The notes under the pieces: model-generated
The model's input: only the letters and a program-made list of their open reading frames with translations
Databases searched by the model: none
What the model was told of the DNA's origin: nothing
Source of the DNA: Desulforudis sp.
GTDB taxonomy: Bacteria > Bacillota > Desulfotomaculia > Desulfotomaculales > Desulforudaceae
Length of the DNA stretch: 22,193 nt
Assembly: GCA_014859075.1 (NCBI GenBank)
Contig: JACUUW010000011.1
Location: forward strand, 1 to 22,193
Direction: 5' to 3'
Part shown: one piece after another, positions 21,398-22,193 of the stretch
Layout of the letters: the number at the start of each line of letters is the position of its first letter
How positions within the stretch are numbered: the stretch's first letter is position 1
Translations under genes and position numbers: made by a program

Positions 21398-22193
21398 AAC
21401 TTTGTTCCTTGTTCTCTGGCAAATCCAACAGCAGAAAATTGACTGGGAGGTGACTTCCGGACGGGGGCGAATACTCCACACGGACCCTTCCCGGAATTTG
21501 CATCCGTTGGATGATCACTGCCTGGCGTTGCGGCGACAGGTATTTCTCCACCGGTGTTTCCCACACCAGATTATTCATGCTGAGTGCACCACAGTAAACG
21601 CCGCCGCGGGGGTTCAACAATAGCGCCGTACTTTTCTCGAGCCTCTCGAAGACGATTTCGTGAACCATCCCGTAATTGCCGGAATTCAGGACCTGTTCGC
21701 CGGTCAGCGCATCGGTTCCGCTGATGGGTGGGTCGTATTCCAGGTCACCCAGAACAAGGTGGCCGTCCGAATGCGCTGCTTCCGCGGGAAAGGTGAGCTG
21801 CAGATCGGCCATCGGGAAAGTACCCCGGGTGTGCTGGCCGTCGGGCGGCAGTGTCGGCAGTGTCGGCAGGGCGGTGACCGGGTCCGTGCCTGACGGGACG
21901 GCGACAAAGGAGAAAACGACCGGCCCGTTCACCGTGAGGTCAAACAGTGCGGAAACACAGAAACCCGGTTGCAGGGTGCCCGCGGCCAGTGACGGCAACA
22001 AATCGATTGTTTTCCCCGGTGGAATACTGATTGCCTTCGGGGACTGGGTGCCGACCAGGGCCGTCAGCTCTCCGAGTGTGAGCTGGATAACCCGGTCACG
22101 CTCCTGGACGGCGGCGGTTGCCGCCAGGGGACAGACCAGCAAAAAGGCCGCCAGGATTACGAACATGTCGGTAGCACAGCGGAATCCTTTCAA
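21396..22193 (-). CDS. Secreted protein of unknown function
   Basis: I do not recognise this protein of about 265 residues. The N-terminus KGFRCATDMFVILAAFLLVC then PLAATAAVQE is a clear signal peptide with a likely AxA cleavage near residue 28. The mature part is soluble and looks beta-rich, with two Cys (GFCVSALF and VYCGALSM) that could form a disulfide, a Pro/Thr linker with a repeat (TLPTLPTLPP, encoded by a 9-bp tandem repeat near 21847-21870), and a distinctive C-terminal half (GDLEYDPPISGTDALTGEQV, PVEKYLSPQRQAVIIQRMQ). The start is uncertain: the TTG at the window edge gives a basic n-region, which favours it, while ATG 22166 gives a shorter signal with no positive charge; the frame may also continue beyond the window. 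Confidence 0.7.
   Translation of the reverse strand: MKGFRCATDMFVILAAFLLVCPLAATAAVQERDRVIQLTLGELTALVGTQSPKAISIPPGKTIDLLPSLAAGTLQPGFCVSALFDLTVNGPVVFSFVAVPSGTDPVTALPTLPTLPPDGQHTRGTFPMADLQLTFPAEAAHSDGHLVLGDLEYDPPISGTDALTGEQVLNSGNYGMVHEIVFERLEKSTALLLNPRGGVYCGALSMNNLVWETPVEKYLSPQRQAVIIQRMQIPGRVRVEYSPPSGSHLPVNFLLLDLPENKEQS

Noticed and set aside
1..22193. tRNA, rRNA, CRISPR array, transposase or prophage genes
   Set aside because: By eye I found no regularly spaced repeats, no tRNA-like cloverleaf with CCA end, and no coding frame with transposase or phage motifs; a tRNA or covariance-model scan could still find a small RNA.

Overview
The window reads as chromosomal DNA of a GC-rich, spore-forming Firmicute, most likely a member of the Peptococcaceae / Desulfotomaculum-Desulforudis-Pelotomaculum group. 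Reasons: an alpha/beta-type small acid-soluble spore protein, a SpoIIM-family membrane protein, TepA-YlzJ, DUF3243 (YmfJ-like), FtsK/SpoIIIE, RodZ, CinA and RecA, strong purine-rich Shine-Dalgarno sites, and frequent GTG and TTG starts. The genus is an inference; nothing in the sequence fixes it. No rRNA, tRNA, CRISPR array, insertion sequence or phage gene was seen.

Layout. 1-425: no convincing gene; a short frame open from the window edge and a cluster of DnaA-box-like words. 426-2899: small accessory genes, namely a DUF2512 membrane protein (-), a HAD phosphatase (+), a YjbQ/UPF0047 protein (+), a YgaP-like DUF2892 membrane protein (+) and a DUF3243 protein (-). 3081-5474: a long thioredoxin-fold/six-hairpin (DUF255, YyaL-type) protein and a TM1266-type ACT-like regulator. 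5525-6103 (-): SpoIIM family, divergent from the tepA-ylzJ pair (6262-7244). 7358-10224: a second YjbQ paralogue, a zincin-like metallopeptidase, an orphan ZnuA-type metal-binding lipoprotein and the YhaM 3'-5' exoribonuclease. 10294-11594: uppP converging on a bifunctional-nuclease (DUF151) gene, with a strong hairpin between them. 11798-16208: ftsK, rodZ and rimO. 16376-18407: an unrecognised membrane-anchored protein translationally overlapped with a compact FtsH-like AAA/M41 protease. 18570-21008: cinA and recA. 21196-21354: an SASP gene missed by length-filtered gene calling. 21396-22193 (-): an unidentified secreted protein reaching the window edge.

The core (tepA-ylzJ ... ftsK, rodZ ... 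cinA-recA) resembles the Bacillus subtilis ymf/tepA-spoIIIE-ymfM-pgsA-cinA-recA neighbourhood, but pgsA is absent between rodZ and cinA. In its place are rimO, a terminator, and the two-gene unit with its own promoter (16329-18407). That unit is the most interesting item here: an FtsH-type ATPase/protease whose two membrane segments are joined by a very short turn, so it lacks the usual FtsH external domain, preceded by and overlapping a gene for a single-pass protein with a roughly 155-residue soluble domain. The arrangement suggests a protease with its external domain supplied by a separate subunit.

Regulatory signals include four intrinsic terminators, several sigma-A-like promoters (uppP, bfn, rodZ, the FtsH-like unit, recA), a possible sigma-G promoter before the SASP gene, a perfect 10-bp tandem repeat before tepA, and a palindrome at the presumed start of the spoIIM transcript.
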